From Burkholderia sp. Nafp2/4-1b (lineage in GTDB: Bacteria > Pseudomonadota > Gammaproteobacteria > Burkholderiales > Burkholderiaceae), in assembly GCF_003635165.1 (NCBI RefSeq), contig NZ_ML058618.1, positions 1 through 64,000 of the forward strand: 64,000 bases of DNA. The letters are read 5' to 3'. Below, one piece after another: positions 16,929 through 29,984 of this stretch. Both the position numbers and the translations under genes were made by a program. Each line of letters opens with the position of its first letter. Positions within the stretch are counted from its first letter, which is position 1. Below the pieces are notes generated by a model. That model did no database searches. It saw only the letters and a list, made by a program, of their open reading frames with translations, and had not been told where the DNA came from.

Positions 16929-18419
16929 TTACTGGGCCAGCGGCAGCTTCGACTGCGCGACGTGGGAGAGGAGGTTTTCCACGGAAACGTGCATCACGTC
17001 GGTGAAAGGCTTCGGATACAGGCCCATCAGCATCGTGAACGCGGCGAGCACGGCCAGCATCACGAATTCGCGACGGCCGATGTCCTTCAGCTTGGCAACG
17101 TGATCGTTGGCGACCGCGCCGAAGTACACGCGCTTGTACATCCACAGCGTGTAGGCAGCGCCGAGGATCAGCGTGAATGCCGCGCCGAAGGCGATCCAGA
17201 AGTTGTACTGGACGGCTGCGAGAATCACCATGAACTCGCCGACGAAGCCCGACGTACCCGGCAGGCCGCAGTTGGCCATCGAGAACAGCATCGCGAATGC
17301 CGCGAACTTCGGCATCACGTTCACGACACCGCCGTAATCGGCGATCTGGCGCGAATGCACGCGGTCGTACAGCACGCCGATGCACAGGAACATCGCGCCC
17401 GACACGAAGCCGTGCGAGATCATCTGGATGATCGCGCCTTCGACGCCGAGCTGGTTGAAGATGAAGAAGCCGAGCGTGACGAAGCCCATGTGCGCGATCG
17501 ACGAATACGCGACCAGCTTCTTCATGTCGGCCTGCACCATCGCGACGAGGCCGATGTAGATCACCGCGATCAGCGACAGCGTGATCACGACCGGTGCCAG
17601 GAAGTGGCTTGCGTCAGGCGTGATCGGCAGCGAGAAGCGCAGGAAACCGTACGCGCCGAGCTTCAGCATGATCGCCGCCAGCACGACCGAGCCGCCCGTC
17701 GGCGCTTCCACGTGCGCGTCCGGCAGCCAGGTGTGGACCGGCCACATCGGCACCTTCACCGCGAACGCGAGGAAGAATGCAATGAACAGCAGGATCTGCG
17801 GCGTCATCGCGATCTTCGCGTTCTGCCACGTCGCGAGGTCGAACGAATGCGTCTGCGTGTACAGGTAGATCAGCGCGACCAGCATCAGCAGCGAGCCGGC
17901 GAGCGTGTACAGGAAGAACTTGAATGCCGCATACACGCGGTTCGGGCCGCCCCACACGCCGATGATGATGTACATCGGAATCAGGGTGGCTTCGAAGAAC
18001 ACGTAGAACAGCAGGCCGTCGGCCGCCGAGAACACGCCGATCATGATCCCGGACAGGATCAGGAAGGCCGCGAGGTACTGCCCGACGTTCTCCGTGATCA
18101 CTTCCCACGCGGCGATCACGACGATCACCGTGATCAGCGCGGTCAGCACGACGAACCACATCGAGATGCCGTCGACGCCGAGGTGGTACGAGATGTCGAA
18201 GCGTTCGATCCAGGTCGACTGCTCGACGAACTGGAGCGCAGCCGTGCTGGAGTCGAAGCCCGTGATCAGCGGGATCGTGACCGCGAGGCCGAGCAGCGAA
18301 CCGATCAGCGCGACCCAGCGGGCCGTCCCCGGATTTTTGTCGTTACCCACCGCGAGCACGAGGAGGCCGAAGACGATCGGCAGCCAGATCGCGGTACTGA
18401 GAATCGGAAAAGCGTGCAT
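16929..18419 (-). CDS. nuoM: NADH-quinone oxidoreductase subunit M
   Basis: 496 residues, about 14 transmembrane helices, antiporter-like pump subunit. Diagnostic stretches: FEATLIPMYIIIGVWGG (with the essential Glu), VHTWLPDAHVEAPTGGSVVL, and DMKKLVAYSSIAHMGFVTLG. It sits between NuoL and NuoN in the membrane arm. It is 18 bases downstream of nuoL and 24 upstream of nuoN, as expected for one transcript. Confidence 0.96.
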   Translation of the reverse strand: MHAFPILSTAIWLPIVFGLLVLAVGNDKNPGTARWVALIGSLLGLAVTIPLITGFDSSTAALQFVEQSTWIERFDISYHLGVDGISMWFVVLTALITVIVVIAAWEVITENVGQYLAAFLILSGIMIGVFSAADGLLFYVFFEATLIPMYIIIGVWGGPNRVYAAFKFFLYTLAGSLLMLVALIYLYTQTHSFDLATWQNAKIAMTPQILLFIAFFLAFAVKVPMWPVHTWLPDAHVEAPTGGSVVLAAIMLKLGAYGFLRFSLPITPDASHFLAPVVITLSLIAVIYIGLVAMVQADMKKLVAYSSIAHMGFVTLGFFIFNQLGVEGAIIQMISHGFVSGAMFLCIGVLYDRVHSRQIADYGGVVNVMPKFAAFAMLFSMANCGLPGTSGFVGEFMVILAAVQYNFWIAFGAAFTLILGAAYTLWMYKRVYFGAVANDHVAKLKDIGRREFVMLAVLAAFTMLMGLYPKPFTDVMHVSVENLLSHVAQSKLPLAQ

Positions 18420-18437
18420 TAGTGTTGTCTCCCCGCC

Positions 18438-20498
<2,061 letters not shown>

Positions 20499-20515
20499 AA
20501 CAGCGTTGCCTGAAA

Positions 20516-20821
20516 TTAACCTTTGAGCTGATCGAGATCCTCGACATTGATCGTGTCGAGCTTGCGGAACAGGGTCACCAGAATCGCGAGACCGATCGCG
20601 GCTTCCGCTGCGGCGACGGTCAGCACGAAGAACACGAAGATCTGGCCGTGCACGTCGCCGAGGTAGTGCGAAAACGCGACGAAGTTGGTGTTCACCGCCA
20701 GCAGCATCAGTTCGATCGCCATCAGGATGATGATGATGTTGCGGCGGTTCAGGAAGATCCCGACGATCGCGATCGCAAAGAGGATCGCGCCGAGCACGAG
20801 GTAATGAGCAAGAGTCAGCAT
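20516..20821 (-). CDS. nuoK: NADH-quinone oxidoreductase subunit K
   Basis: 101 residues, three transmembrane helices, full length for NuoK. The two membrane glutamates that take part in proton coupling are visible in [15 protein letters not shown] and [13 protein letters not shown]. It links the Q-module end of the membrane arm to the antiporter-like subunits. Its start lies 18 bases after the nuoJ stop. Confidence 0.96.
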
Positions 20822-20839
20822 GGTTTTCCTTTCCTCCGC

Positions 20840-21490
20840 TTAGCCGTTGGTGCTCGAACCGGCTTCGCTCTGCGCCGTTTCCGGCTGCGGCTTTTCCGCT
20901 TCCATCTTCACGAGGCGCACGCGGTCGTTGCGGCGCACCTTGACCTGATCCGACACGCGCTGGCGCTTGCTGTCCTTGCCCTTGCGCTCGGTCAGCCCGA
21001 TCGCGGCGATGATCGCGACCAGCAGCACCAGGCCGGCGATTTCAAACGCGAAGATGTAGTCGGTGTAGATAACCTTGCCGATCAGGCGCGTGTTCGACCA
21101 GTCGGCCATCGCACCCGTCGCCATCGCGTGCACCGTGTGCGTGTCGCCGTAGCCGCGCCACAGGATCAGCGCGGTCTCGACCACGATGATCGCGCCCACG
21201 ACCGTTGCCATCGGCACGAAGCGCTTGAAGTCGCGGCGCAGGTAATCGATGTTGATGTCCAGCATCATCACGACGAACAGGAACAACACCATCACGGCGC
21301 CCACGTACACCAGCACCAGCAGGATCGCGAGGAACTCCGCTTCCAGCAGCATCCAGATCGCGGCGGCGTTGAAGAACGCCAGCACAAGGAAAAGCGCAGA
21401 CGCCACCGGGTTGCGCGAAGTGATCACCTTCAGCCCTGATACCACCAGGAGCAGCGCGAAGATGTAGAACAGTACGGTCGTGAATTCCAT
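20840..21490 (-). CDS. nuoJ: NADH-quinone oxidoreductase subunit J
   Basis: 216 residues with five transmembrane helices; helix 3 (LVLVYVGAVMVLFLFVVMML) contains the pi-bulge region important in complex I coupling. The final 45 residues form a charged hydrophilic tail (KVRRNDRVRLVKMEAEKPQ, then Glu/Ser-rich), likely cytoplasmic. It is separated from nuoI by about 105 bases, a larger gap than elsewhere in the operon. Confidence 0.95.
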   Translation of the reverse strand: MEFTTVLFYIFALLLVVSGLKVITSRNPVASALFLVLAFFNAAAIWMLLEAEFLAILLVLVYVGAVMVLFLFVVMMLDINIDYLRRDFKRFVPMATVVGAIIVVETALILWRGYGDTHTVHAMATGAMADWSNTRLIGKVIYTDYIFAFEIAGLVLLVAIIAAIGLTERKGKDSKRQRVSDQVKVRRNDRVRLVKMEAEKPQPETAQSEAGSSTNG

Positions 21491-21595
21491 GATTACCGGT
21501 TCATCGTTAGGCCATAGTCAGGCGCGGCTTGCGGGACGCCCGCACCCGTCGCGGCGGCTCGGCCCGTTCTTGCCGGGCCGGCACTGCAAACACAA
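21491..21595 (-). other. nuoI-nuoJ intergenic gap with hairpin
   Basis: This 105-base gap holds a GC-rich stem, GGCCCG / CGGGCC around TTCTTGC (about 21562-21580). It has no U run on the transcribed strand, so it is more likely an mRNA-stability or partial-attenuation element than a terminator. No gene is seen. Confidence 0.35.
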
Positions 21596-22084
21596 TCAAC
21601 GATACGGCGCGTCGGCAGCCTTCGCCGCGGCGATGTCCTTCTCGTAGCGATCGCCCACCGCGAGCAGCATTTCCTTCGTGAAATACAGGTCGCCGCGCTT
21701 CTCGCCGTGGTACTCGAGAATCTGCGTCTCGACGATCGAATCGACCGGGCAGCTTTCTTCGCAGAAACCGCAGAAGATGCACTTCGTCAGGTCGATGTCG
21801 TAGCGCGTCGTGCGGCGCGTGTTGTCCGCGCGCGTTTCCGATTCGATCGTGATCGCGAGCGCGGGGCACACGGCCTCGCAGAGCTTGCACGCGATGCAGC
21901 GCTCTTCGCCGTTTTCATAGCGGCGCAGTGCATGCAGCCCGCGAAAACGCGGCGAGATCGGGGTCTTCTCTTCCGGGAACTGCACGGTGAACTTGCGCCG
22001 GAACGTGTAACGACCGGTCAGCGCGAGCCCCTTCAGCAGCTCCGTCAGGAAGAAGGTCTTAAAGAAGTGTTGGATTGCCGTCAT
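21596..22084 (-). CDS. nuoI: NADH-quinone oxidoreductase subunit I
   Basis: 162 residues. Two [4Fe-4S] ferredoxin motifs are complete: Cys63-X2-Cys66-X2-Cys69-X3-Cys73 ([12 protein letters not shown]) and Cys102-X2-Cys105-X2-Cys108-X3-Cys112 ([12 protein letters not shown]). These are clusters N6a and N6b, which pass electrons from NuoG to NuoB near the quinone site. The N-terminal helix is amphipathic and rests on the membrane. Confidence 0.97.
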
Positions 22085-22099
22085 GATTTCGTCCGATCT

Positions 22100-23167
22100 T
22101 TACTTCACCCAGATGTTGAGCGGCGACATCATCCAGAAGCCGACCACGACCACCCAGATCACCGTGACGGGCAGGAACACCTTCCAGCCCAGGCGCATGA
22201 TCTGGTCGTAACGGTAGCGCGGGAACGTCGCGCGCACCCAGATGAACACCGACAGCAGCGCGAATACCTTCAGCACCAGCCAGAAGATGCCCGGAATGAA
22301 CGACAGGAATTCGAACGGTGCGTCCCAGCCACCGAGGAACAGCGTCGAAGCCAGCGCCGAGATCACGATCATGTTGATGTACTCGGCGAGGAAGAACAGC
22401 GCGAACGCCATGCCCGAGTAATCGATCATGTGACCCGCGACGATCTCCGACTCCCCTTCCACCACGTCGAACGGGTGGCGGTTCGTTTCGGCGATGCCGG
22501 ACACGAAGTAGACGACGAACGCCGGCAAGAGCGGCAGCCAGTTCCACGACAGGAAGTTCACGCCGTGGCCGGCGAAGAAGCCGTGCTGTTGCGAGCCGAC
22601 GATTTCCGACAGGTTCAGGCTGCCGGCCGTCATCAGCACGAGCACCAGCGCGAAGCCCATCGAGATTTCGTACGAGACCATCTGCGCCGCGGCACGCATC
22701 GCGCCGAGGAACGCGTACTTCGAGTTCGACGCCCAGCCGGCGAGAATCACCGCGTACACGCCGATCGACGAGATCGCCATCGCGTACAACAGGCCCGCGT
22801 TCACGTTCGCGAGCACGGCTTCGGCCTGGAACGGGATCACCGCCCACACGGCGAATGCCGGCACGACGGTCATCACCGGCGCGATCAGGTACAGCCAGCG
22901 GCTGGCGGCGCTCGGCTGAATGACTTCCTTCAGCAGCAGCTTCAGCACGTCGGCGATCGGCTGCAGCAGGCCGGCGGGGCCGACGCGGTTCGGGCCGAGA
23001 CGCACGTGCATCCAGCCGATCAGCTTGCGTTCCCACAGAATCAGGTACGCGACGCACAGCAGGATGACGACGGAGACGACGAGGATGCGCACGACTGCCC
23101 ACACCGTCGGCCACGCGAAGCCGAGCAGCTGGGCGCCGCCCGCGTTGATCGTATCGAACAAGCTCAT
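22100..23167 (-). CDS. nuoH: NADH-quinone oxidoreductase subunit H
   Basis: 355 residues, about eight transmembrane helices. NuoH forms most of the quinone-binding chamber and the link to the pumping arm. Signature motifs: WERKLIGWMHVRLGPNRVGP and ETNRHPFDVVEGESEIVAG with the conserved acidic residues of the E-channel. Its ATG directly follows the nuoG stop (23168), so the two are adjacent without a gap. Confidence 0.96.
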   Translation of the reverse strand: MSLFDTINAGGAQLLGFAWPTVWAVVRILVVSVVILLCVAYLILWERKLIGWMHVRLGPNRVGPAGLLQPIADVLKLLLKEVIQPSAASRWLYLIAPVMTVVPAFAVWAVIPFQAEAVLANVNAGLLYAMAISSIGVYAVILAGWASNSKYAFLGAMRAAAQMVSYEISMGFALVLVLMTAGSLNLSEIVGSQQHGFFAGHGVNFLSWNWLPLLPAFVVYFVSGIAETNRHPFDVVEGESEIVAGHMIDYSGMAFALFFLAEYINMIVISALASTLFLGGWDAPFEFLSFIPGIFWLVLKVFALLSVFIWVRATFPRYRYDQIMRLGWKVFLPVTVIWVVVVGFWMMSPLNIWVK

Positions 23168-25498
23168 TTACGCCTTCTCCACCACCAGTTCACCGGACAG
23201 GCTGCCGAGCGCTGCGCCGGCAGGCGTTGCCGCCGACACGCGAACGACCGTCTCCGCAAGATTCGCGTCGCGCACGGCCGGCAACTGCACCGCACGCTCG
23301 CCCTGGCGCACGCGCACCGCGTCGCCTTCCTTCAAGCCCAGCTTGTCGAACAGCGCGGCCGGCAGGCCTGCGGCGTTCGCGACCTTCGCGGCGGCCGTCA
23401 GGTGCAGCGCATCCGCGCGGCGCACGAGTGCGTCGGCATGATAGATCGGCACGTCGGCAAGGCGCTCGAAGCTGCCGTTCGCGGCAGCGGCCGCGACGCG
23501 GGCCGGCGCGACCGACGCCCGGTTCGACAGGCGGCTCGCGACGCCTGCGTCGCCGAGCGCCGCGACACGCACGTCTTCCGCGGTCTCGTATTCGAAGTTC
23601 GGCAGGCCGAGCAGGCTGCCGAGCACGCGCAGCACCTTCCAGGCCGGACGCGTGTCGCCGAGCGGGCGCACGACGCCGTTGAAGCTCTGCACCGAGCCTT
23701 CCGCGTTCACGTACGTACCGGCCGTCTCCGTGAACGGCGCGATCGGCAGCAGCACGTCGGCGTAATCGAGGCCGTGCTTGAACGGCGACATCACGACGAC
23801 CATTTCGGCCTGGTTCAGCGCGGCAAGCGCCTGCGCCGGATCGGCCGTGTCGAATTCCGGTTCGACGTTCAGCAGCACGTAGCCCTTGCGCGGCTGTGCG
23901 AACGCTTCGCGAGCGTTCAGGCCGCCTTCGCCCGGCAGTGCGCCGACGACGTGCGCGCCGACCGTGTTCGCCGCTTCCGTCAGGAAGCCGAACGTGGCGC
24001 CGGTGTTCTCGGCGATCCACTGCGCGACGGCGTGCAGCTTCGCGAATTGCGGGTGACGGACGGCCACGTTGCCGAGCAGCACCGCGCGGCGCTCGCCGTT
24101 CGCGAGCGACTGGGCGACGGCCTGCGCAGCGGCCGAAGCCGTGACACCCGCGAGCGTGTCCGGCAGCGCGACGCCGCGCAATTGCGCGACGGCGGCGGCA
24201 ATGCCGGCCAGTTCGTCGAGCCATGCCGACGGCGCGGCGACGATGCGCTTCGCGGTCGGGATCAGCGAGTCGTCGGCGGTTGCGTGCAGGAAGTGCAGCT
24301 TCGCGCCGTTCTTCGCGGCCTGACGCAGGCGCGCGGCGAACAGCGGGTGATCGCGGCGCAGGAACGAACCGACGACGAACGCGGCATCCACGTTCGACAG
24401 CTCGGCGATCGGCATGCCGAGCCACGGTGCGCCCTGGACCGGCGCCGAGAAATCCTGCTGACGCAGACGGAAGTCGACGTTCGGCGTCTTCAGTTCGTTG
24501 GCGAGCTGCTTCACGAGGAACAGCTCTTCAGCGGTGCTGTGCGCGCTCGCGAGCATCGCCAGCGCGTTCGCGCCGTGATCCGCGGCGATGCCCTTCAGGC
24601 CCTTCGCGACGTATTCGAGTGCGGTCTGCCAGTCGGTTTCGATCCACTGGCCGCCCTGCTTCAGCATCGGCTTCGTCAGGCGCTCTTCGCTGTTCAGCCC
24701 TTCGTACGAGAAACGATCCTTGTCCGAGATCCAGCATTCGTTGATCGCTTCGTTCTCGAACGGCAGCACGCGCATCACGCGATTGTTCTTCACCTGCACG
24801 ACGAGGTTCGCGCCGACGGAATCGTGCGGGCTCACCGACTTGCGGCGCGACAGTTCCCACGTACGGGCGCTGTAGCGGAACGGCTTGCTGGTCAGCGCGC
24901 CGACCGGGCACAGGTCGATCATGTTGCCCGACAGCTCGGAGTCGACCGTCTTGCCGACGAACGTCGTGATTTCCGAATGCTCGCCGCGACCCAGCATGCC
25001 GAGCTCCATCACGCCGGCGACTTCCTGGCCGAAGCGGACGCAGCGCGTGCAGTGGATGCAGCGCGACATTTCTTCCATCGAGATCAGCGGGCCGACGTTC
25101 TTGTGGAACACCACGCGCTTTTCTTCCGAGTAGCGCGACGACGACTTGCCGTAGCCGACCGCCAGATCCTGCAGCTGGCATTCGCCGCCCTGATCGCAGA
25201 TCGGGCAGTCGAGCGGGTGGTTGATGAGGAGGAATTCCATCACCGACTGCTGGGCCTTCACGGCCTTGTCCGACTGCGTGCGCACGATCATGCCGGCCGA
25301 CACGGGCGTCGCGCAGGCAGGCACGGCCTTCGGCATCTTCTCGACTTCGACGAGACACATCCGGCAGTTGGCCGCAACCGACAGTTTCTTGTGATAGCAG
25401 AAGTGAGGAATGTACGTATCCGCCTTGTGCGCAGCCTGGATCACCATGCTGCCTTCGGGCACCTCGACCTTCTTGCCGTCTATTTCAAGTTCAACCAT
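23168..25498 (-). CDS. nuoG: NADH-quinone oxidoreductase subunit G
   Basis: 776 residues. N-terminal [2Fe-2S] ligands Cys34, Cys45, Cys48 and Cys62, then a histidine-type [4Fe-4S] site in HPLDCPICDQGGECQLQD, then [4Fe-4S] ligands in CIHCTRCVRFGQEV. A molybdopterin-oxidoreductase-like domain follows; in complex I it carries no cofactor. NuoG conducts electrons from NuoF/NuoE to NuoI in the cytoplasmic arm. It is shorter than E. coli NuoG (about 900 residues), as is normal for beta-proteobacteria and mitochondria-like forms. Confidence 0.96.
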   Translation of the reverse strand: MVELEIDGKKVEVPEGSMVIQAAHKADTYIPHFCYHKKLSVAANCRMCLVEVEKMPKAVPACATPVSAGMIVRTQSDKAVKAQQSVMEFLLINHPLDCPICDQGGECQLQDLAVGYGKSSSRYSEEKRVVFHKNVGPLISMEEMSRCIHCTRCVRFGQEVAGVMELGMLGRGEHSEITTFVGKTVDSELSGNMIDLCPVGALTSKPFRYSARTWELSRRKSVSPHDSVGANLVVQVKNNRVMRVLPFENEAINECWISDKDRFSYEGLNSEERLTKPMLKQGGQWIETDWQTALEYVAKGLKGIAADHGANALAMLASAHSTAEELFLVKQLANELKTPNVDFRLRQQDFSAPVQGAPWLGMPIAELSNVDAAFVVGSFLRRDHPLFAARLRQAAKNGAKLHFLHATADDSLIPTAKRIVAAPSAWLDELAGIAAAVAQLRGVALPDTLAGVTASAAAQAVAQSLANGERRAVLLGNVAVRHPQFAKLHAVAQWIAENTGATFGFLTEAANTVGAHVVGALPGEGGLNAREAFAQPRKGYVLLNVEPEFDTADPAQALAALNQAEMVVVMSPFKHGLDYADVLLPIAPFTETAGTYVNAEGSVQSFNGVVRPLGDTRPAWKVLRVLGSLLGLPNFEYETAEDVRVAALGDAGVASRLSNRASVAPARVAAAAANGSFERLADVPIYHADALVRRADALHLTAAAKVANAAGLPAALFDKLGLKEGDAVRVRQGERAVQLPAVRDANLAETVVRVSAATPAGAALGSLSGELVVEKA

Positions 25499-25582
25499 GA
25501 TGGTGAATGGTCCTTAACCTATTTCCGCCCGTTCGCGCGTTTGCCCGACCGTGCGCTCAAATTCCGCAACCGGTGCTTCGCT

Positions 25583-26893
25583 TCAGGCTGCCGCCGCGTG
25601 CGCGTGGCCGCCGACCATGCAGTGCTTGTGCTCGACGTGGTACGCGAATTCGTCCCAGTAATGCTTGAGCATCCCGCGAACCGGCATCGCCGCTGCATCG
25701 CCGAGCGCGCAAATCGTGCGGCCCATGATGTTCTCGGCAACCGAATTCAGCAGGTCCAGATCTTCCTGGCGCCCTTCGCCGTGCTCGATACGATTCACGA
25801 CGCGATACAGCCAGCCGGTGCCTTCACGGCACGGCGTGCACTGGCCGCACGATTCCTCGTAATAGAAGTACGACAGGCGCAGCAGCGAACGCACCATGCA
25901 GCGCGTCTCGTCCATCACGATCACCGCGCCGGAGCCGAGCATCGAGCCGGCCTTCGCGATCGAGTCGTAATCGAGATCGGTCTGCATCATGATGTCGCCC
26001 GGGATCACCGGTGCCGACGAACCGCCCGGAATCACGGCCTTGATCTTGCGACCGCCGCGCATCCCGCCGGCGAGCTCCATCAGCGTCGCGAACGGCGTGC
26101 CGAGCGGCACTTCATAGTTGCCCGGACGCTCGACGTCGCCCGACACCGAGAAGATCTTCGTGCCGCCGTTGTTCGGCTTGCCGATCTCGAGGTAATTCTG
26201 CGGCCCGATCGACAGCAGGAACGGCACCGCGGCGAACGTCTCGGTGTTGTTGATCGTGGTCGGCTTGCCGTACACGCCGAAGCTCGCCGGGAACGGCGGC
26301 TTGAAGCGCGGCTGGCCCTTCTTGCCCTCGAGCGACTCGAGCAGCGCCGTTTCCTCGCCGCAGATGTACGCGCCGTAACCGTGGTGCGCGTGCAGCTGGA
26401 ACGAGAATTCCGAGCCCATGATGTTGTCGCCGAGGAAACCCGCCGCACGCGCTTCGTCGAGCGCGGCCTCGAAGCGTCGATACACTTCGAAGATTTCGCC
26501 GTGGATGTAGTTGTAGCCGACGGTGATGCCCATCGCGTACGCGCCGATGGCCATGCCTTCGATCAGCGCATGCGGGTTCCAGCGCAGGATGTCGCGATCC
26601 TTGAACGTGCCCGGCTCGCCTTCGTCCGAGTTGCAGACGAGGTACTTCTGCCCCGGGAACTGACGCGGCATGAAGCTCCACTTCAGGCCGGTCGGGAAGC
26701 CCGCACCGCCACGGCCACGCAGGCCCGACGCCTTCACGTCGGCGATCACCTGCTCCGGCGGAATCTTTTCTTCGAGAATGCGGCGCAGCTGCTTGTAGCC
26801 GCCGCGCGCAACGTAATCTTCGAGATGCCAGTTCTCGCCGTTCAGACCAGCGAGGATCAGCGGTTTGATGTGACGGTCGTGGAGGGACGTCAT
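25583..26893 (-). CDS. nuoF: NADH-quinone oxidoreductase subunit F
   Basis: 436 residues. GRGGAGFPTGLKW (residues 60-72) binds NADH, and YICGEETALLES belongs to the FMN-binding site. The [4Fe-4S] cluster N3 ligands lie in ESCGQCTPCREGTG near residue 350, with the fourth cysteine further on. NuoF oxidises NADH and passes electrons through FMN. Its start overlaps the nuoE stop by four bases (ATGA, 26893-26890), so the two NADH-dehydrogenase module subunits are translationally coupled. Confidence 0.97.
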   Translation of the reverse strand: MTSLHDRHIKPLILAGLNGENWHLEDYVARGGYKQLRRILEEKIPPEQVIADVKASGLRGRGGAGFPTGLKWSFMPRQFPGQKYLVCNSDEGEPGTFKDRDILRWNPHALIEGMAIGAYAMGITVGYNYIHGEIFEVYRRFEAALDEARAAGFLGDNIMGSEFSFQLHAHHGYGAYICGEETALLESLEGKKGQPRFKPPFPASFGVYGKPTTINNTETFAAVPFLLSIGPQNYLEIGKPNNGGTKIFSVSGDVERPGNYEVPLGTPFATLMELAGGMRGGRKIKAVIPGGSSAPVIPGDIMMQTDLDYDSIAKAGSMLGSGAVIVMDETRCMVRSLLRLSYFYYEESCGQCTPCREGTGWLYRVVNRIEHGEGRQEDLDLLNSVAENIMGRTICALGDAAAMPVRGMLKHYWDEFAYHVEHKHCMVGGHAHAAAA

Positions 26894-27375
26894 TGCGAAA
26901 GCTCCTCAAGCAGCTGGTCGATCTTCTCGCGGCTCATGAAGCTGCACATTCTGTGATTGTTCACCAGCAGCACCGGCGCATCGCCGCACGAGCCCATGCA
27001 TTCGCCTTCCTTCAGCGTGAACTTGCCGTCGGGCGTGGTCTCGCCGAAGCCGATGCCCAGCTTCTGTTTCAGGTAGTCGGCCGTCGCCTCGGCGCCGCCG
27101 TGCGGACCGAGCTGGCACGGGAGGTTCGTGCAGAGCGTGATCTTGTGCTTGCCGACCGGTTTGAGCTCGTACATCGTGTAGAACGTCGCGACTTCCTGCA
27201 CGGCGACGGCCGGCATGCCGAGATAGTCCGCGACGAACTGCATCAGTTCGGGCGACAGCCAGCCGTGCTCTTCCTGAGCGACGGCCAACGCCGACATCAC
27301 GGCGGACTGTTTCTGATCGGCGGGATACTTCGTCAACGCGCGATCGATTTCCTTCAGGCCTTCAGCTGAGATCAT
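26890..27375 (-). CDS. nuoE: NADH-quinone oxidoreductase subunit E
   Basis: 161 residues, thioredoxin-like fold. The [2Fe-2S] ligands are Cys82, Cys87, Cys126 and Cys130 (CTNLPC and CMGSCGDAP). It supports NuoF in the NADH-oxidising module. I chose ATG 27375 (MISAEGL), the usual family start; an upstream TTG at 27396 would add seven residues. A gap of 180 bases separates it from nuoD, the largest in the operon, so an internal promoter is possible. Confidence 0.94.
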   Translation of the reverse strand: MISAEGLKEIDRALTKYPADQKQSAVMSALAVAQEEHGWLSPELMQFVADYLGMPAVAVQEVATFYTMYELKPVGKHKITLCTNLPCQLGPHGGAEATADYLKQKLGIGFGETTPDGKFTLKEGECMGSCGDAPVLLVNNHRMCSFMSREKIDQLLEELSQ

Positions 27376-27555
27376 TTTCAGACACGACTCTTTCAATTCC
27401 TACCGAACGAACAACCTGCCGCACTGCTGTGCATGGACGGCAGACCTGGCGCTCACTGTTGACAGCTTGCGAAGCCGCGCCGGTTCGGCGCATACCGCAT
27501 GTGACTTCGCGTGTGACCGACTGCTCGCCGCCCGCTCGCGCAGGCGGCGCAACCA
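27376..27555 (-). other. nuoD-nuoE intergenic gap
   Basis: I see no gene in this 180-base gap. It contains short GC-rich inverted repeats (for example GCCGCGCCGGTTCGGCGC near 27472-27489) but no U run. An internal promoter for the nuoEFG module could lie here; I find no strong -10/-35 pair. Confidence 0.3.
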
Positions 27556-28809
<1,254 letters not shown>

Positions 28810-28818
28810 GACGCCCCC

Positions 28819-29421
28819 TTAATGTTTCAGACCGCCATAGCGATCCTCGCGGATCACGCGCGGCGTGATTTCGCGCGGCTCGATCGTCACCGGCTGGTAC
28901 ACGACCCGCTTCTCTTCCGGGTCGTAACGCATTTCGACGTAGCCCGACACCGGGAAGTCCTTGCGGAACGGGTGGCCGATGAAGCCGTAGTCGGTGAGGA
29001 TGCGGCGCAGGTCGGGGTGGCCTTCGAACACGAGGCCGTACAGGTCGAACGCTTCGCGCTCGTACCAGTTCGCGGAGCTCCAGGTGTCGACGAGCGACGC
29101 CACGATCGGGAGATCGTCGTCCGGCGCGAACACGCGCAGGCGCAGGCGCCAGTTGTTCGTGACCGACAGCAGGTGCGACACGGCCGCGAATCGCGGGCCG
29201 TCGTAGGCGCCGTCGCCGAAGGTCTGGTAGTCAACGCCGCAGAGGTCGATCAGCTGCTCGAAACGGAGCTTCGGATCGTCGCGCAGCGTCTTTGCGACTT
29301 CGAGGTAATCGCTCGCCTTCACGACGAGCGTCAGTTCACCGATTGCTTCGGTGAGGCTTACCACGCGCGCGCCGAGCGCGGCTTCGAGGTTTGCCTTGAG
29401 GGTCTCGATTTTGCTTGCCAT
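28819..29421 (-). CDS. nuoC: NADH-quinone oxidoreductase subunit C
   Basis: 200 residues, 30-kDa subunit. The conserved block WYEREAFDLYGLVFEGHPDL followed by RRILTDYGFIGHPFRKDFP is diagnostic. NuoC binds NuoD and NuoI in the Q-module and holds no cofactor. It lies 21 bases downstream of nuoB. Confidence 0.96.
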   Translation of the reverse strand: MASKIETLKANLEAALGARVVSLTEAIGELTLVVKASDYLEVAKTLRDDPKLRFEQLIDLCGVDYQTFGDGAYDGPRFAAVSHLLSVTNNWRLRLRVFAPDDDLPIVASLVDTWSSANWYEREAFDLYGLVFEGHPDLRRILTDYGFIGHPFRKDFPVSGYVEMRYDPEEKRVVYQPVTIEPREITPRVIREDRYGGLKH

Positions 29422-29442
29422 ATTGAGGGGACGCTCGGGGCT

Positions 29443-29922
29443 TTATTGACGGGCGATGGTATTGGTGCGGCGGATCTTCGCCTGAAGCTGGATCACGCCG
29501 TAGACCAGCGCCTCGGCCGTGGGCGGACAGCCCGGCACGTAGACGTCGACCGGCACGATCCGGTCGCAACCGCGGACCACCGAGTACGAGTAGTGGTAGT
29601 AGCCACCACCGTTCGCGCACGACCCCATCGAGATCACCCAGCGCGGCTCGGCCATCTGGTCGTACACGCGGCGCAGCGCGGGCGCCATCTTGTTGCACAG
29701 CGTGCCGGCGACGATCATCACGTCCGACTGACGCGGGCTCGGACGGAACACGACCCCGAACCGGTCCAGATCGTAACGGGCCGCGCCCGCATGCATCATC
29801 TCGACGGCGCAACACGCGAGTCCGAACGTCATCGGCCACAGCGAGCCAGTACGCGTCCAGTTGATCAGCTTGTCAGCCGTCGTGGTGACAAACCCTTCCT
29901 TCAAGACCCCTTCGATACTCAT
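29443..29922 (-). CDS. nuoB: NADH-quinone oxidoreductase subunit B
   Basis: 159 residues. It carries the terminal [4Fe-4S] cluster N2, with ligands Cys37, Cys38, Cys102 and Cys132 (ACCAVEMM, GSCANGGG, VPGCPPTAE). N2 reduces quinone. I chose ATG 29922 (MSIEGVLKEGF), the typical family start, over an in-frame extension to 29964. Gap of 62 bases from nuoA. Confidence 0.96.
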   Translation of the reverse strand: MSIEGVLKEGFVTTTADKLINWTRTGSLWPMTFGLACCAVEMMHAGAARYDLDRFGVVFRPSPRQSDVMIVAGTLCNKMAPALRRVYDQMAEPRWVISMGSCANGGGYYHYSYSVVRGCDRIVPVDVYVPGCPPTAEALVYGVIQLQAKIRRTNTIARQ

Positions 29923-29984
29923 TTGCTTTCCACTCCAGACGAGCGGCCCAGCGTGGCCACCCATGCAAACCGGCGATTAACCCA

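Noticed and set aside
15453..18422. Stop-free reading frame of 989 codons opposite nuoM and nuoN
   Set aside because: Same artefact: antisense, extremely rich in Arg, Glu, His and Asp, no domain, explained by GC3 bias.
21707..26956. Stop-free reading frame of 1749 codons opposite nuoF, nuoG, nuoH and nuoI
   Set aside because: It runs antisense to well-supported complex I genes. It is rich in Arg, His, Asp and Val, as expected from the reverse complement of high-GC codons, and has no recognisable domain.
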